This document shows positions 24,955 through 31,598 of a DNA stretch of 45,512 bases, one piece after another. Under the pieces are notes generated by a model that saw only the letters and a list, made by a program, of their open reading frames with translations, made no database searches and was not told the DNA's origin. The position numbers were made by a program, and so were the translations under genes. The stretch is taken from assembly GCA_014800845.1 (NCBI GenBank), contig JAAVFJ010000057.1:1-45512 (forward strand), written 5' to 3'. Numbering within the stretch: the stretch's first letter is position 1; each line of letters starts with the position of its first letter. This stretch comes from Bacteroidales bacterium (lineage in GTDB: Bacteria; Bacteroidota; Bacteroidia; Bacteroidales; Muribaculaceae).

Positions 24955-25107
24955 GCGCAAAATCTTCAAAATGTTGCACAATCGGCGGGGCGGTGTGCAG
25001 AAAATTGTGCACAAAGCCGCGGCGGGTGTGCAAAACCGGTTGCGCAGATGGCGGGGAGGTGTGCAAAAATCCCGCTGATTGCACACGGGGCGAGGAGGTG
25101 TGCAAAA
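24955..25107. repeat. GTGTGCA repeat array (33/39 bp) between purM and nlpC
   Basis: The sequence GTGTGCARAA starts at 24993, 25026, 25059 and 25098 (spacing 33, 33, 39), with a degenerate first unit from 24955. Each unit also has a second half-site (TTGCACA, TTGTGCACAA, TTGCGCA, TTGCACAC) and ends with a G-rich stretch such as GGCGGGGAG. All spacings are multiples of three, and the minus strand is open with a repeated FCTPP-type peptide, but no start, homology or codon signal supports a gene. The array lies between the divergent purM and nlpC promoters, so a cluster of regulator sites is the simplest reading. Confidence 0.7.
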
Positions 25108-25148
25108 TCCTAAATCACGTTAAATGACTGATAATGACCGCTTAGGGA

Positions 25149-25180
25149 TTTGGCAGAATGTGAAATTTTTATTAACTTTG
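25149..25180 (+). promoter_or_regulatory. Promoter of NlpC/P60 gene
   Basis: TTTG (25149-25152), 20 bases, TAACTTTG (25173-25180). This predicts transcription from about 25186 and a leader of about 125 bases, which contains the nested hairpins at 25193-25262. Confidence 0.82.
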
Positions 25181-25192
25181 CATCAACAAAAC

Positions 25193-25262
25193 GGGAAGAC
25201 CGCCTGCCGGACCCCTCCGGAAAGGCTGATTCGCAAGCCGCTCAGGCGGCGCAAAAATTCCC
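25193..25262 (+). ncRNA. Structured 5' leader of NlpC/P60 gene
   Basis: Four helices nest in about 70 bases. P0 is GGGAA (25193-25197) with TTCCC (25258-25262). P1 is CCGCCTG (25200-25206) with CAGGCGG (25243-25249). Inside lie P2, CCGGA-CCCC-TCCGG (25207-25220), and P3, GGCT (25224-25227) with AGCC (25236-25239), making a three-way junction. It begins about 7 bases after the predicted transcription start. I cannot match it to a known riboswitch; it could be a regulatory leader, an RNA stabiliser or a small RNA. Confidence 0.55.
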
Positions 25263-25312
25263 CGAACCAAGTATAGAATTCTTAAGGAACAGATTGTAGT
25301 AACAACACGCAA

Positions 25313-25918
25313 ATGAAACTTAAAAACATTATCATACCCGCTCTTGCACTCATCTTTTCTGTAGGTGCATCAGCTCAGACCAAACACAACGCACACGCAC
25401 AGGCTCACGCCACCCACGCTCATATAGCAAAAGCCACTACCGCTACCGATCGCGCTCGTATCGATCATTTCCTCGAAGAAGAGGTTGCCACCCGCGAGGG
25501 CGCAAAAGGACAGAGCGCTCAGTCACTCTCCATGATCGACGACCTGCTCAAGGAAGCCAACACTCACATAGGCAAACGATATGTACACGGCTCCAAAGGC
25601 CCCAACACTTTCGACTGCTCCGGCTTCACCAGCTACGTCTACAAGCAGTTTGGCTACAAAATCTCACCCGCTTCACGCATTCAGGCCAACGACGGTGTGG
25701 CTGTAGCTCCCGGCGACCTCCGCAAGGGTGACCTCGTATTCTTTACCAGCCCCCGCAGCGGCGGCGGTGTAGGCCACGTAGGCATCGTGGTTTCTGCCGA
25801 CAACACTACCGGCCGTTTCAAATTCATCCACGCAAGCCTCAAGGGTGTGAAAATCAGCGAGAACACCGGCTACTACGCCAAGTCTTATCTCCGTGCTCGC
25901 CGAATCATCACCAACTAA
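25313..25918 (+). CDS. NlpC/P60 family cell-wall peptidase
   Basis: Predicted secreted C40-family endopeptidase that cuts peptide cross-bridges of peptidoglycan, usually gamma-D-Glu-diamino acid bonds. The 201 residues start with a signal peptide (MKLKNIIIPALALIFSVGAS, cleaved near SAQ). A His/Ala-rich stretch follows (KHNAHAQAHATHAHIAK, about residues 24-40), then a helical linker. The catalytic domain covers about residues 78-200: Cys in NTFDCSGFTSYVYKQFG, His in GVGHVGIVVS and a third polar residue in FIHASLKGV. It has its own promoter and structured leader, and a strong hairpin follows it. Confidence 0.93.
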   Translation: MKLKNIIIPALALIFSVGASAQTKHNAHAQAHATHAHIAKATTATDRARIDHFLEEEVATREGAKGQSAQSLSMIDDLLKEANTHIGKRYVHGSKGPNTFDCSGFTSYVYKQFGYKISPASRIQANDGVAVAPGDLRKGDLVFFTSPRSGGGVGHVGIVVSADNTTGRFKFIHASLKGVKISENTGYYAKSYLRARRIITN

Positions 25919-25955
25919 GAAGAACCTTCTACCTTATATAATATAACAATCGCTT

Positions 25956-26006
25956 CAGCAAGGCGGCGGCCGCTCTCCCAAAACGAGAGCGCCCGCCGCC
26001 TTGCTG
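25956..26006 (+). terminator. Long GC-rich hairpin after NlpC/P60 gene
   Basis: CAGCAAGGCGGCGG (from 25956) pairs with CGCCGCCTTGCTG (to 26006), with an inner stem GCTCTC/GAGAGC. It is a very stable hairpin 37 bases past the stop codon. It lacks a good T-run, so it may serve as a terminator or 3' protector. Confidence 0.65.
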
Positions 26007-26055
26007 TAAAGACACGCAGATGTGTGCGCTGCATACATCCGACCCACTTGGTGGA

Positions 26056-26087
26056 TTTGGGTTTTTCGATGGTTTTTATTACTTTTG
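26056..26087 (+). promoter_or_regulatory. Promoter of trpS operon
   Basis: TTTG (26056-26059), 20 bases, TACTTTTG (26080-26087). The predicted start near 26093 lies upstream of the 195-bp repeat element, so the trpS mRNA leader should contain that whole element. Confidence 0.75.
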
Positions 26088-26108
26088 CAGCTAATTGTAA
26101 AATAGAAA

Positions 26109-26303
26109 TAAGTAAGTGTCAAAAATTAATGGACATATAAGGCGCAGTTATTTTCGAGGCGATTTCGCCGCGGAGCGAAGGAGCATAGCGAGCTATGCGA
26201 CTGAGTGACAAGGTGAAAGCGGCCGAAAAGAACAAGAATTATATGTTCAAGATATAACACTTACTTATGAATTTGATATCGTTTAATTTTTGACACTTAC
26301 TTA
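26109..26303. mobile_element. MITE-like element, complete copy, in trpS leader
   Basis: A 195-bp noncoding element with matching inverted ends: AAGTAAGTGTCAAAAATTAA at the left and its exact complement at 26283-26302, both bounded by TA (26109-26110 and 26302-26303). Inside are a second pair of near-inverted arms (GGACATATAA...TTATATGTTC) and the small palindrome GCATAGC-GA-GCTATGC. It has no coding capacity. The TA boundary suggests mobilisation by an IS630/Tc1-mariner-type transposase acting in trans, an inference. A 143-bp portion of a second, nearly identical copy starts at 45370. Confidence 0.78.
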
Positions 26304-26315
26304 AGTTTAGACTCT

Positions 26316-27398
26316 ATGGATACTAATCAGGATAAGAAAAAAGTGGTGCTCAGCGGTATTCGCGCCACCGGCAATCTCCACCTCGGCAACTATTACGGGG
26401 CGCTCAACAAATTCGTGCGTATGCAGGATGATTATGATTGCCGCTTCTTCATAGCCGATCTGCACGCTCTCACCACGCATCCGGACCCTGCCATGCTCCA
26501 CGCCAATGTGAAAAGTATTCTGGCGGAGTATCTCGCTGCCGGCCTCGACCCGGAGAAGAATATACTCTATGTGCAGAGCGACGTGCCGGAGATTTCGGAG
26601 ATGTATCTGCTTATGAATATGCACGCCGGCATAGGCGAGCTGATGCGCACCGCATCCTTCAAGGACAAGGCCCGCAAGGCTCTCGGCATAGCCAAGCCCG
26701 GCGCCGGTGCTGATGACGATGACATAGAGAAGGAAATCATAGGTAACAATCACAACAAGAGTGTGAACGCCGGTCTGCTCACTTACCCCACGCTGATGGC
26801 TGTAGACATCCTCATCCATCACGCCGACTTCGTGCCCGTAGGCAAGGACCAGGAGCAGCACCTGGAGCTTACGCGCCGCTTTGGCCGCCGCTTCAATTCG
26901 TTCTACAAGACGGATTATTTCAGCGAACCGGTCAACTTCAATTTCGGCGGTCAGGCTGTGAAGGTGCCCGGCCTTGACGGCTCCGGCAAGATGGGCAAGA
27001 GCGAGGGTAACTGCATTTACCTCATTGACGACGAGAAGACTCTGCGCAAAAAGGTGATGCGCGCCGTAACCGACCAGGGTCCGCAGGAGCCCAACTCCAC
27101 CCCCACCGAGCCTATTCAGAACCTCTTCACCCTCATGGAGCTCGTGAGCGATCCCTCCACACTGGAGCACTTCAAGCAGGCCTATGCTGACTGCTCCATC
27201 CGCTACGGCGACCTCAAGAAGCAGCTTGCCGAAGACATACTGAAGGTGACGCTCCCTATCCGCGAGCGTATTCTCGACCTGCGCGACAACGATGAATACC
27301 TGTCAAAGGTGGTGCGTCGCGGTGCGGAGCAGGCGCGCGAGGTTGCCGCTAAGACTCTGCGCGAGGTTCGCGAGATTATGGGCATACGCAAATTCTGA
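26316..27398 (+). CDS. trpS: Tryptophanyl-tRNA synthetase
   Basis: Class I aminoacyl-tRNA synthetase (EC 6.1.1.2) that charges tRNA-Trp. The 360 residues show the HIGH-type motif in GIRATGNLHLGNYYGALNKF and the KMSKS-type loop in GLDGSGKMGKSEGNCIYL. YLLMNMHAGIGELMR and PVGKDQEQHLELTRRFG are other conserved parts. It is longer than E. coli TrpS (334), partly through an acidic insertion near residues 127-134 (GADDDDIEKE). The start is 12 bases past the end of a MITE-like element. It leads an operon with the metal ABC genes; znuA-like starts 4 bases after its stop. Confidence 0.96.
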   Translation: MDTNQDKKKVVLSGIRATGNLHLGNYYGALNKFVRMQDDYDCRFFIADLHALTTHPDPAMLHANVKSILAEYLAAGLDPEKNILYVQSDVPEISEMYLLMNMHAGIGELMRTASFKDKARKALGIAKPGAGADDDDIEKEIIGNNHNKSVNAGLLTYPTLMAVDILIHHADFVPVGKDQEQHLELTRRFGRRFNSFYKTDYFSEPVNFNFGGQAVKVPGLDGSGKMGKSEGNCIYLIDDEKTLRKKVMRAVTDQGPQEPNSTPTEPIQNLFTLMELVSDPSTLEHFKQAYADCSIRYGDLKKQLAEDILKVTLPIRERILDLRDNDEYLSKVVRRGAEQAREVAAKTLREVREIMGIRKF

Positions 27399-27402
27399 GC
27401 CG

Positions 27403-28272
27403 ATGCGCGTAAAGTGGATTGCGACAATCTGTCTGTTGGTCTGCGTCTGCCTGATGGGGAGCTGCGGCAAGAATGGCGGTGAGCAGCGGGTGGTGAGTGT
27501 CACCATCCCCCCGCAGCAGTGGCTGCTGCAGCAGATTGTGGGGGACCGCTACAAGGTGACCGCCCTGCTTCCCCCCGGAGCCAATCCGGAGACTTTTGAG
27601 CCCGACATGCAGCAACTGATGGACCTGCAGAACTCGGCAGCCTATTTTAAGGCAGGCATGCCCGGATTCGAAGAGTCCATGCTGGGAAAGATGAAAGATA
27701 ATTTCCCCGACCTGCCGGTCTATGATTCCTCCGAAGGGGTGGAGCGCCTGACGGGCACCCACTCGCAGCATGACAGCCACGGAGATGACCACGCCGCTGA
27801 TCCGCATGTGTGGACCTCGCTGAAAAATGCACGTGTGATGGCCGCCAACATGCTCCGGCACATGGTGGCGATCGACCCCGAAGGCCGGGAGATATATACC
27901 GCAAATTTCAACAGACTCGACAGCCGCCTGGCGGCTCTTGACGATTCCATAGCCGGAGTGCTGGCCGGGCGTGCGGGCACATCGTTCATGGTGTGGCACC
28001 CCTCGCTGAGCTATTTCGCCCGTGACTACGGGCTGCAGCAGATAGCCATGGAGGCCGATGGCAAAGAAGCCTCCGTGAAGCAGCTCCGCCGGCAGGTGGA
28101 TGCCGCCGGCGCCCATCGCCCGGTAGTCTTTTTCCTGCAGCAGGAATATGACTCACGCGGAGCGCGCACACTGGCCGGCGAGATTGGTCTGCCCACAGCC
28201 TCCATAGCGGTGATGTCGGCCGATATAGCCGACCAGGTCCGACAGATAACAAAGGTAATCAATGAACATTGA
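27403..28272 (+). CDS. ZnuA-like metal ABC transporter substrate-binding lipoprotein
   Basis: Predicted metal-binding lipoprotein of the ZnuA/TroA cluster (zinc or manganese uptake). The chosen start gives 289 residues with signal WIATICLLVCVCLMGSCGK (lipobox Cys); upstream codons in the open frame overlap trpS. A His/Asp-rich loop (HSQHDSHGDDHAADPH) and the following HVW hold one ligand His, and FMVWHPSLSYFARDYGLQ holds another. The usual first ligand (DPH in most family members) is replaced here by NPETFEP, which lacks His. It overlaps the ATPase gene by 11 bases. No permease gene follows. Confidence 0.88.
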   Translation: MRVKWIATICLLVCVCLMGSCGKNGGEQRVVSVTIPPQQWLLQQIVGDRYKVTALLPPGANPETFEPDMQQLMDLQNSAAYFKAGMPGFEESMLGKMKDNFPDLPVYDSSEGVERLTGTHSQHDSHGDDHAADPHVWTSLKNARVMAANMLRHMVAIDPEGREIYTANFNRLDSRLAALDDSIAGVLAGRAGTSFMVWHPSLSYFARDYGLQQIAMEADGKEASVKQLRRQVDAAGAHRPVVFFLQQEYDSRGARTLAGEIGLPTASIAVMSADIADQVRQITKVINEH

Positions 28273-28993
28273 CCATAAAGTTGACGCGCAAGGATTGCGT
28301 ATGGCGCCCCCTCCCATAATAGAATTGGATGGGGTGAGCGTCTGCTATGAGAAGTCGCGTCCTCCGGTGCTCAGCGACATAAATCTCTCGATAGATAAAG
28401 GGAGTTTCACAGCCATCACCGGCCCCAACGGAGGGGGTAAGACCACTCTGCTCAGAGTAATACTCAAGCTGCTCACCCCCACCTCCGGCCGGGTGCTCTA
28501 CCGCCGGGAGGGGCAGGTGGTGAAGAGTCTGCCCATAGGCTACCTCCCGCAGAAAAGCATGATCGACACCCGCTTCCCCATCACGGTGAAAGAGGTGCTT
28601 CTCTCGGGGCTGTTGCGAGGCATCTGCAGCCGTCCGCGGCAGGGTGACCTCGAGAAGCTGGAGGAGATAGCCACGCTCACCGGCACCGCCGATTTTCTGG
28701 ACCGCCCCATCGGAGCTCTCTCCGGCGGCCAGTTGCAGCGCACACTGCTGGGGCGCGCCCTGATTTCTGACCCTGAGGTGCTGGTGCTCGACGAACCCCT
28801 GTCATACGTGGACAAGCGCTTCGAGCAACAGATTTACGGAATAATAGAGGGGCTCTCTCACCGCACCACCATCCTGCTCGTGAGCCACGAAATGTCAATC
28901 ATCTCAGGCATGGCCACCCGCCACCTGATTGTGGACCACGGCATCCATGCCTGCTCCGCGCTTCACCATTACGTACCCACCGATTGCCGATGA
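28262..28993 (+). CDS. ZnuC-like metal ABC transporter ATP-binding protein
   Basis: ABC ATPase of the metal-uptake type, 243 residues. Walker A is TGPNGGGKTTLLR (about residue 57), the Q-loop LPQKSMID, the signature LSGGQLQRTLLGRAL, Walker B LVLDEPLSYVD (Asp after Leu as in ZnuC) and the H-loop SHEMSI. The N-terminus has about 15 extra residues before the beta strand PIIELDGVSVCYE, so an internal start (for example Met at LRMAPPP) is possible. It is coupled to the ZnuA-like gene by overlap and to the next gene by ATGA. The permease it would need is not encoded in this window. Confidence 0.9.
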   Translation: MNIDHKVDAQGLRMAPPPIIELDGVSVCYEKSRPPVLSDINLSIDKGSFTAITGPNGGGKTTLLRVILKLLTPTSGRVLYRREGQVVKSLPIGYLPQKSMIDTRFPITVKEVLLSGLLRGICSRPRQGDLEKLEEIATLTGTADFLDRPIGALSGGQLQRTLLGRALISDPEVLVLDEPLSYVDKRFEQQIYGIIEGLSHRTTILLVSHEMSIISGMATRHLIVDHGIHACSALHHYVPTDCR

Positions 28994-30216
28994 TACTCAA
29001 CTACATTTGGATAGCTTTCTTCATCGTGGCCTTTCTCTGCTGCCTGGGCACCACGCTGTTCACCGGCAACACCGGCATCTGGACCGAGGTCATGAATGCC
29101 TCGTTCAGCCAGGCGGCGTTTGCTTTTGAAATCTCGCTGGGTCTGACCGGTGTGCTCTCCCTCTGGCTCGGCATAATGAAGATAGGGGAGCGCGCCGGGG
29201 TGACCGGGCGTCTTGCCCGCATGGTCTCGCCGCTCTTCTCGCGCCTGTTTCCGGGCATCCCCGCAGGGCACCCGGCGCTCGGCGCCATCTTCATGAACAT
29301 CTCGGCAAACATGCTCGGCCTTGACAACGCCGCCACGCCTATGGGACTGAAGGCCATGCAGGAGATGCAGACACTCAATCAGCGAAAAGATACGGCCACC
29401 GACGCCATGATAATGTTTCTGGTGCTTAACGCCTCGGGGCTCTGCCTGATTCCTATAAGCATCATGATGTATCGCGCGCAGGGTGGAGCGGCTAATCCCA
29501 CCGATGTGTTCATACCCATACTTCTGGCCACCGGCATAGCCACACTCGTGGGTCTCGTGGCCCTCTGCATCAAGCAGCGCATACGCTTTGACCGCGTGCT
29601 GGTGAGCTGGCTCGCGGGCATAGCGCTCGCGATAGGGGGCGTTGTCTGGTTCTTTGCCTCGCTGCCGGCCGACAAGATGGAGTCTTACTCGGCCTTTGCG
29701 GCCAACTTCATTCTGTTTGCGGTCATAATCCTCTTCATAGTGGCGGGGCTGCGCAAGCGGCTCAACATCTACGACACCTTCATAGAGGGTGCTAAAGAGG
29801 GCTTCAAGACCGCTGTCATGATTATTCCTTACCTCGTAGCCATCCTCGTGGCCATCGGCATGCTTCGCGCCTCGGGCGCCTTGGGAGTGCTGACCGGCTG
29901 GGTGGAGCAGGGGGTAGCGCTCATAGGCATCGACACACAGTGGGTGGGGGCACTCCCCACCATGCTTATGAAGCCGCTCAGCGGCAGCGGCTCGTGTGCC
30001 ATGATGCTCGATGTGATGCAGGCGGAAGGGGCCGACGCGTTTGTCAGCAAACTGGCCGCATGCGTGAGGGGAAGCACCGACACAACCTTCTACATACTGG
30101 CCGTATATTTCGGCTCTGTAGGGGTTATGCGCACCCGCTATGCAGCAGGCTATGCGCTGCTGTGCGACCTGATAGGCGCCGTTTCGGCCACACTGATAGC
30201 CTATCTGTTCTTCTAA
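28990..30216 (+). CDS. Gate/nucleoside-recognition membrane protein (SpmA-SpmB-like)
   Basis: A 408-residue polytopic inner-membrane protein made of two Gate (nucleoside recognition) domains, like a fusion of spore maturation proteins SpmA and SpmB. The first domain has the family marks FMNISANMLGLDNAATPMGLK and MFLVLNASGLCLIPISIMMY. The second has GFKTAVMIIPYLVAILVAIG, PTMLMKPLSGSGSCAMMLDV and RGSTDTTFYILAVYFGSVGV. Such proteins occur in non-spore-formers and their substrate is unknown; transport of a small molecule is likely. The start overlaps the ABC ATPase stop (ATGA). It is not an ABC-3 permease, so it should not be taken as the missing ZnuB. Confidence 0.9.
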   Translation: MILNYIWIAFFIVAFLCCLGTTLFTGNTGIWTEVMNASFSQAAFAFEISLGLTGVLSLWLGIMKIGERAGVTGRLARMVSPLFSRLFPGIPAGHPALGAIFMNISANMLGLDNAATPMGLKAMQEMQTLNQRKDTATDAMIMFLVLNASGLCLIPISIMMYRAQGGAANPTDVFIPILLATGIATLVGLVALCIKQRIRFDRVLVSWLAGIALAIGGVVWFFASLPADKMESYSAFAANFILFAVIILFIVAGLRKRLNIYDTFIEGAKEGFKTAVMIIPYLVAILVAIGMLRASGALGVLTGWVEQGVALIGIDTQWVGALPTMLMKPLSGSGSCAMMLDVMQAEGADAFVSKLAACVRGSTDTTFYILAVYFGSVGVMRTRYAAGYALLCDLIGAVSATLIAYLFF

Positions 30217-30239
30217 TAGGAATTTTTAACGGACAGGAT

Positions 30240-30270
30240 TTTGCGGTCTAATCTTTTTGGCGTATTTTTG
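30240..30270 (+). promoter_or_regulatory. Promoter of the agu operon
   Basis: TTTG (30240-30243), 19 bases, TATTTTTG (30263-30270), leaving a leader of about 35 bases before the small gene at 30311. Confidence 0.72.
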
Positions 30271-30310
30271 GCAAAAATTCTAAACAAAGCCTAATCCTGT
30301 ATTGTAACCT

Positions 30311-30547
30311 ATGGATATTACAGAAATATTCGACAGGGTCATTGACGAACAGCGTTCGCTTGACGTGGCCGACAGCGAATTTCGCCGCATGTTAGTTGAC
30401 GACCCCGAGCTCCGCCGGCAGTACCGCGCGTGGTGTGCCGAGCAGGAGATAAGTGAAAAACGTGGATTTTTAGATTACTGCCGGCAGCGTTTCGACGAAG
30501 CTGAAAGCTGCTGGGATGCACTCGCACCCGATGAAGAAGATTATTGA
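30311..30547 (+). CDS. Small acidic protein upstream of agmatine deiminase
   Basis: A 78-residue protein rich in Asp, Glu and Arg, with no signal peptide or membrane segment (MDITEIFDRVIDEQRSLDVA at the start). It looks mostly helical, and the end (LAPDEEDY) is strongly acidic. It follows a good promoter and overlaps the start of the agmatine deiminase gene, so it is probably expressed as the first gene of the operon. I do not recognise the family. It could be a small regulator or partner protein. Confidence 0.65.
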   Translation: MDITEIFDRVIDEQRSLDVADSEFRRMLVDDPELRRQYRAWCAEQEISEKRGFLDYCRQRFDEAESCWDALAPDEEDY

Positions 30548-31568
30548 TCACACCCGTTGCACCTTCCTGCCCGAATGGGCGCCGCAACAGGCCGTGCTGC
30601 TCACGCTGCCGCACGCCGACACCGATTGGGCGTATATGCTCACCGAGATTCATGACTGCTACCGAGGCATACTCCGAGCCCTGCGTGGCTGCGGCAGCCC
30701 GGTGCATCTGCTCGTGCGCTCCCGCAAGGAGGCTGACGAGGTCCTCGGCGCCGACCTGCTGTGCGACGTGACGCTGCATGTGGCCGACTTCAACGACACC
30801 TGGATTCGTGACTACGGCCCGCTGACCATCTCCTCGCCCACGGGCCTGTTGACGCTGGACTTCGGCTTCAACGGCTGGGGACTCAAGTTTGCCTCTGACC
30901 GCGACAATCTCGTAAATCTCAACATGGCCCGCGAGGGGTTCATGCCCGAGTGCTACGTCAATCAGCGAGACTTCGTGCTCGAAGGGGGCTCGGTGGAGAC
31001 CGATGGGCGCGGCACTCTGCTCACCACTACCCGCTGCCTCTGTTCACCCAACCGTAACGGCGGCCTCACAAAGGATGAAGCCGAGGCGGAGCTGCGCCGG
31101 CGCCTGAATGTGGAGCACATACTCTGGCTGGACCACGGTGCTCTGGCCGGCGACGACACCGACAGCCATATCGACACACTTGCGCGTCTGGCGCCTCACG
31201 ACACCATAATCTACACCGGCTGCGCCGACCACGATGATGAGCATTTCCATGACCTGCGCCTCATGGCCGAGAATCTGAGGGCCATGCGCACCCCCGCCGG
31301 CAACCCCTTTAATCTGGTGGAGCTGCCTCTGCCCGATGCTATCTTTGATGAAGAGGAGGGGATACGGCTTCCGGCTACGTATGCCAATTACCTTATCACC
31401 AACCGCAAGGTGCTCGTGCCCTCTTACGGTCAGCCTCAAAAAGATGAACTGGCGCGTCTGATTCTTGAGAGCGTCTTCACTGACCACACTGTGGAAAGCG
31501 TGGACTGCCGCGCTCTCATCCGCCAGCATGGCTCCCTGCATTGCGCCACAATGCAGATACCCTCATAA
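30531..31568 (+). CDS. aguA: Agmatine deiminase
   Basis: Agmatine deiminase (EC 3.5.3.12) of the peptidylarginine-deiminase fold converts agmatine to N-carbamoylputrescine and ammonia. Family marks are FLPEWAPQQAVLLTLPHADT, NDTWIRDYGPL (substrate Asp), EGGSVETDGRG, the His/Asp loop GDDTDSHIDTLARL and the C-terminal catalytic Cys in GSLHCATMQ. The start at 30531 gives 345 residues; an ATG 5 codons earlier (30516) is an equal alternative. Either way it overlaps the upstream small gene. With the next gene it forms the two-step putrescine route from agmatine. Confidence 0.93.
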   Translation: MKKIIDHTRCTFLPEWAPQQAVLLTLPHADTDWAYMLTEIHDCYRGILRALRGCGSPVHLLVRSRKEADEVLGADLLCDVTLHVADFNDTWIRDYGPLTISSPTGLLTLDFGFNGWGLKFASDRDNLVNLNMAREGFMPECYVNQRDFVLEGGSVETDGRGTLLTTTRCLCSPNRNGGLTKDEAEAELRRRLNVEHILWLDHGALAGDDTDSHIDTLARLAPHDTIIYTGCADHDDEHFHDLRLMAENLRAMRTPAGNPFNLVELPLPDAIFDEEEGIRLPATYANYLITNRKVLVPSYGQPQKDELARLILESVFTDHTVESVDCRALIRQHGSLHCATMQIPS

Positions 31569-31598
31569 GTTCATAGACCTCCCTCCTGACAGGAAAAT

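Noticed and set aside
24823..25105. A small repeat protein (FCTPP-type) on the minus strand across the array
   Set aside because: The open frame only reflects spacings divisible by three; it overlaps the purM promoter and start, and shows no gene-like start or homology.
24955..25107. CRISPR array
   Set aside because: Units are degenerate and only 33-39 bases in all, with no constant repeat plus unique spacer pattern and no cas genes nearby.
25193..25262. Named riboswitch (for example c-di-AMP or cobalamin)
   Set aside because: The helix layout and sequence do not match a consensus I can verify, so it is reported only as a structured leader.
26109..26303. T-box or Trp attenuator in the trpS leader
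   Set aside because: The sequence is a dispersed element also found behind uvrB, with no T-box motif or Trp-rich leader peptide.
28990..30216. ZnuB permease of the metal ABC operon
   Set aside because: The motifs are those of Gate/SpmA-SpmB proteins and not of the ABC-3 permease family.
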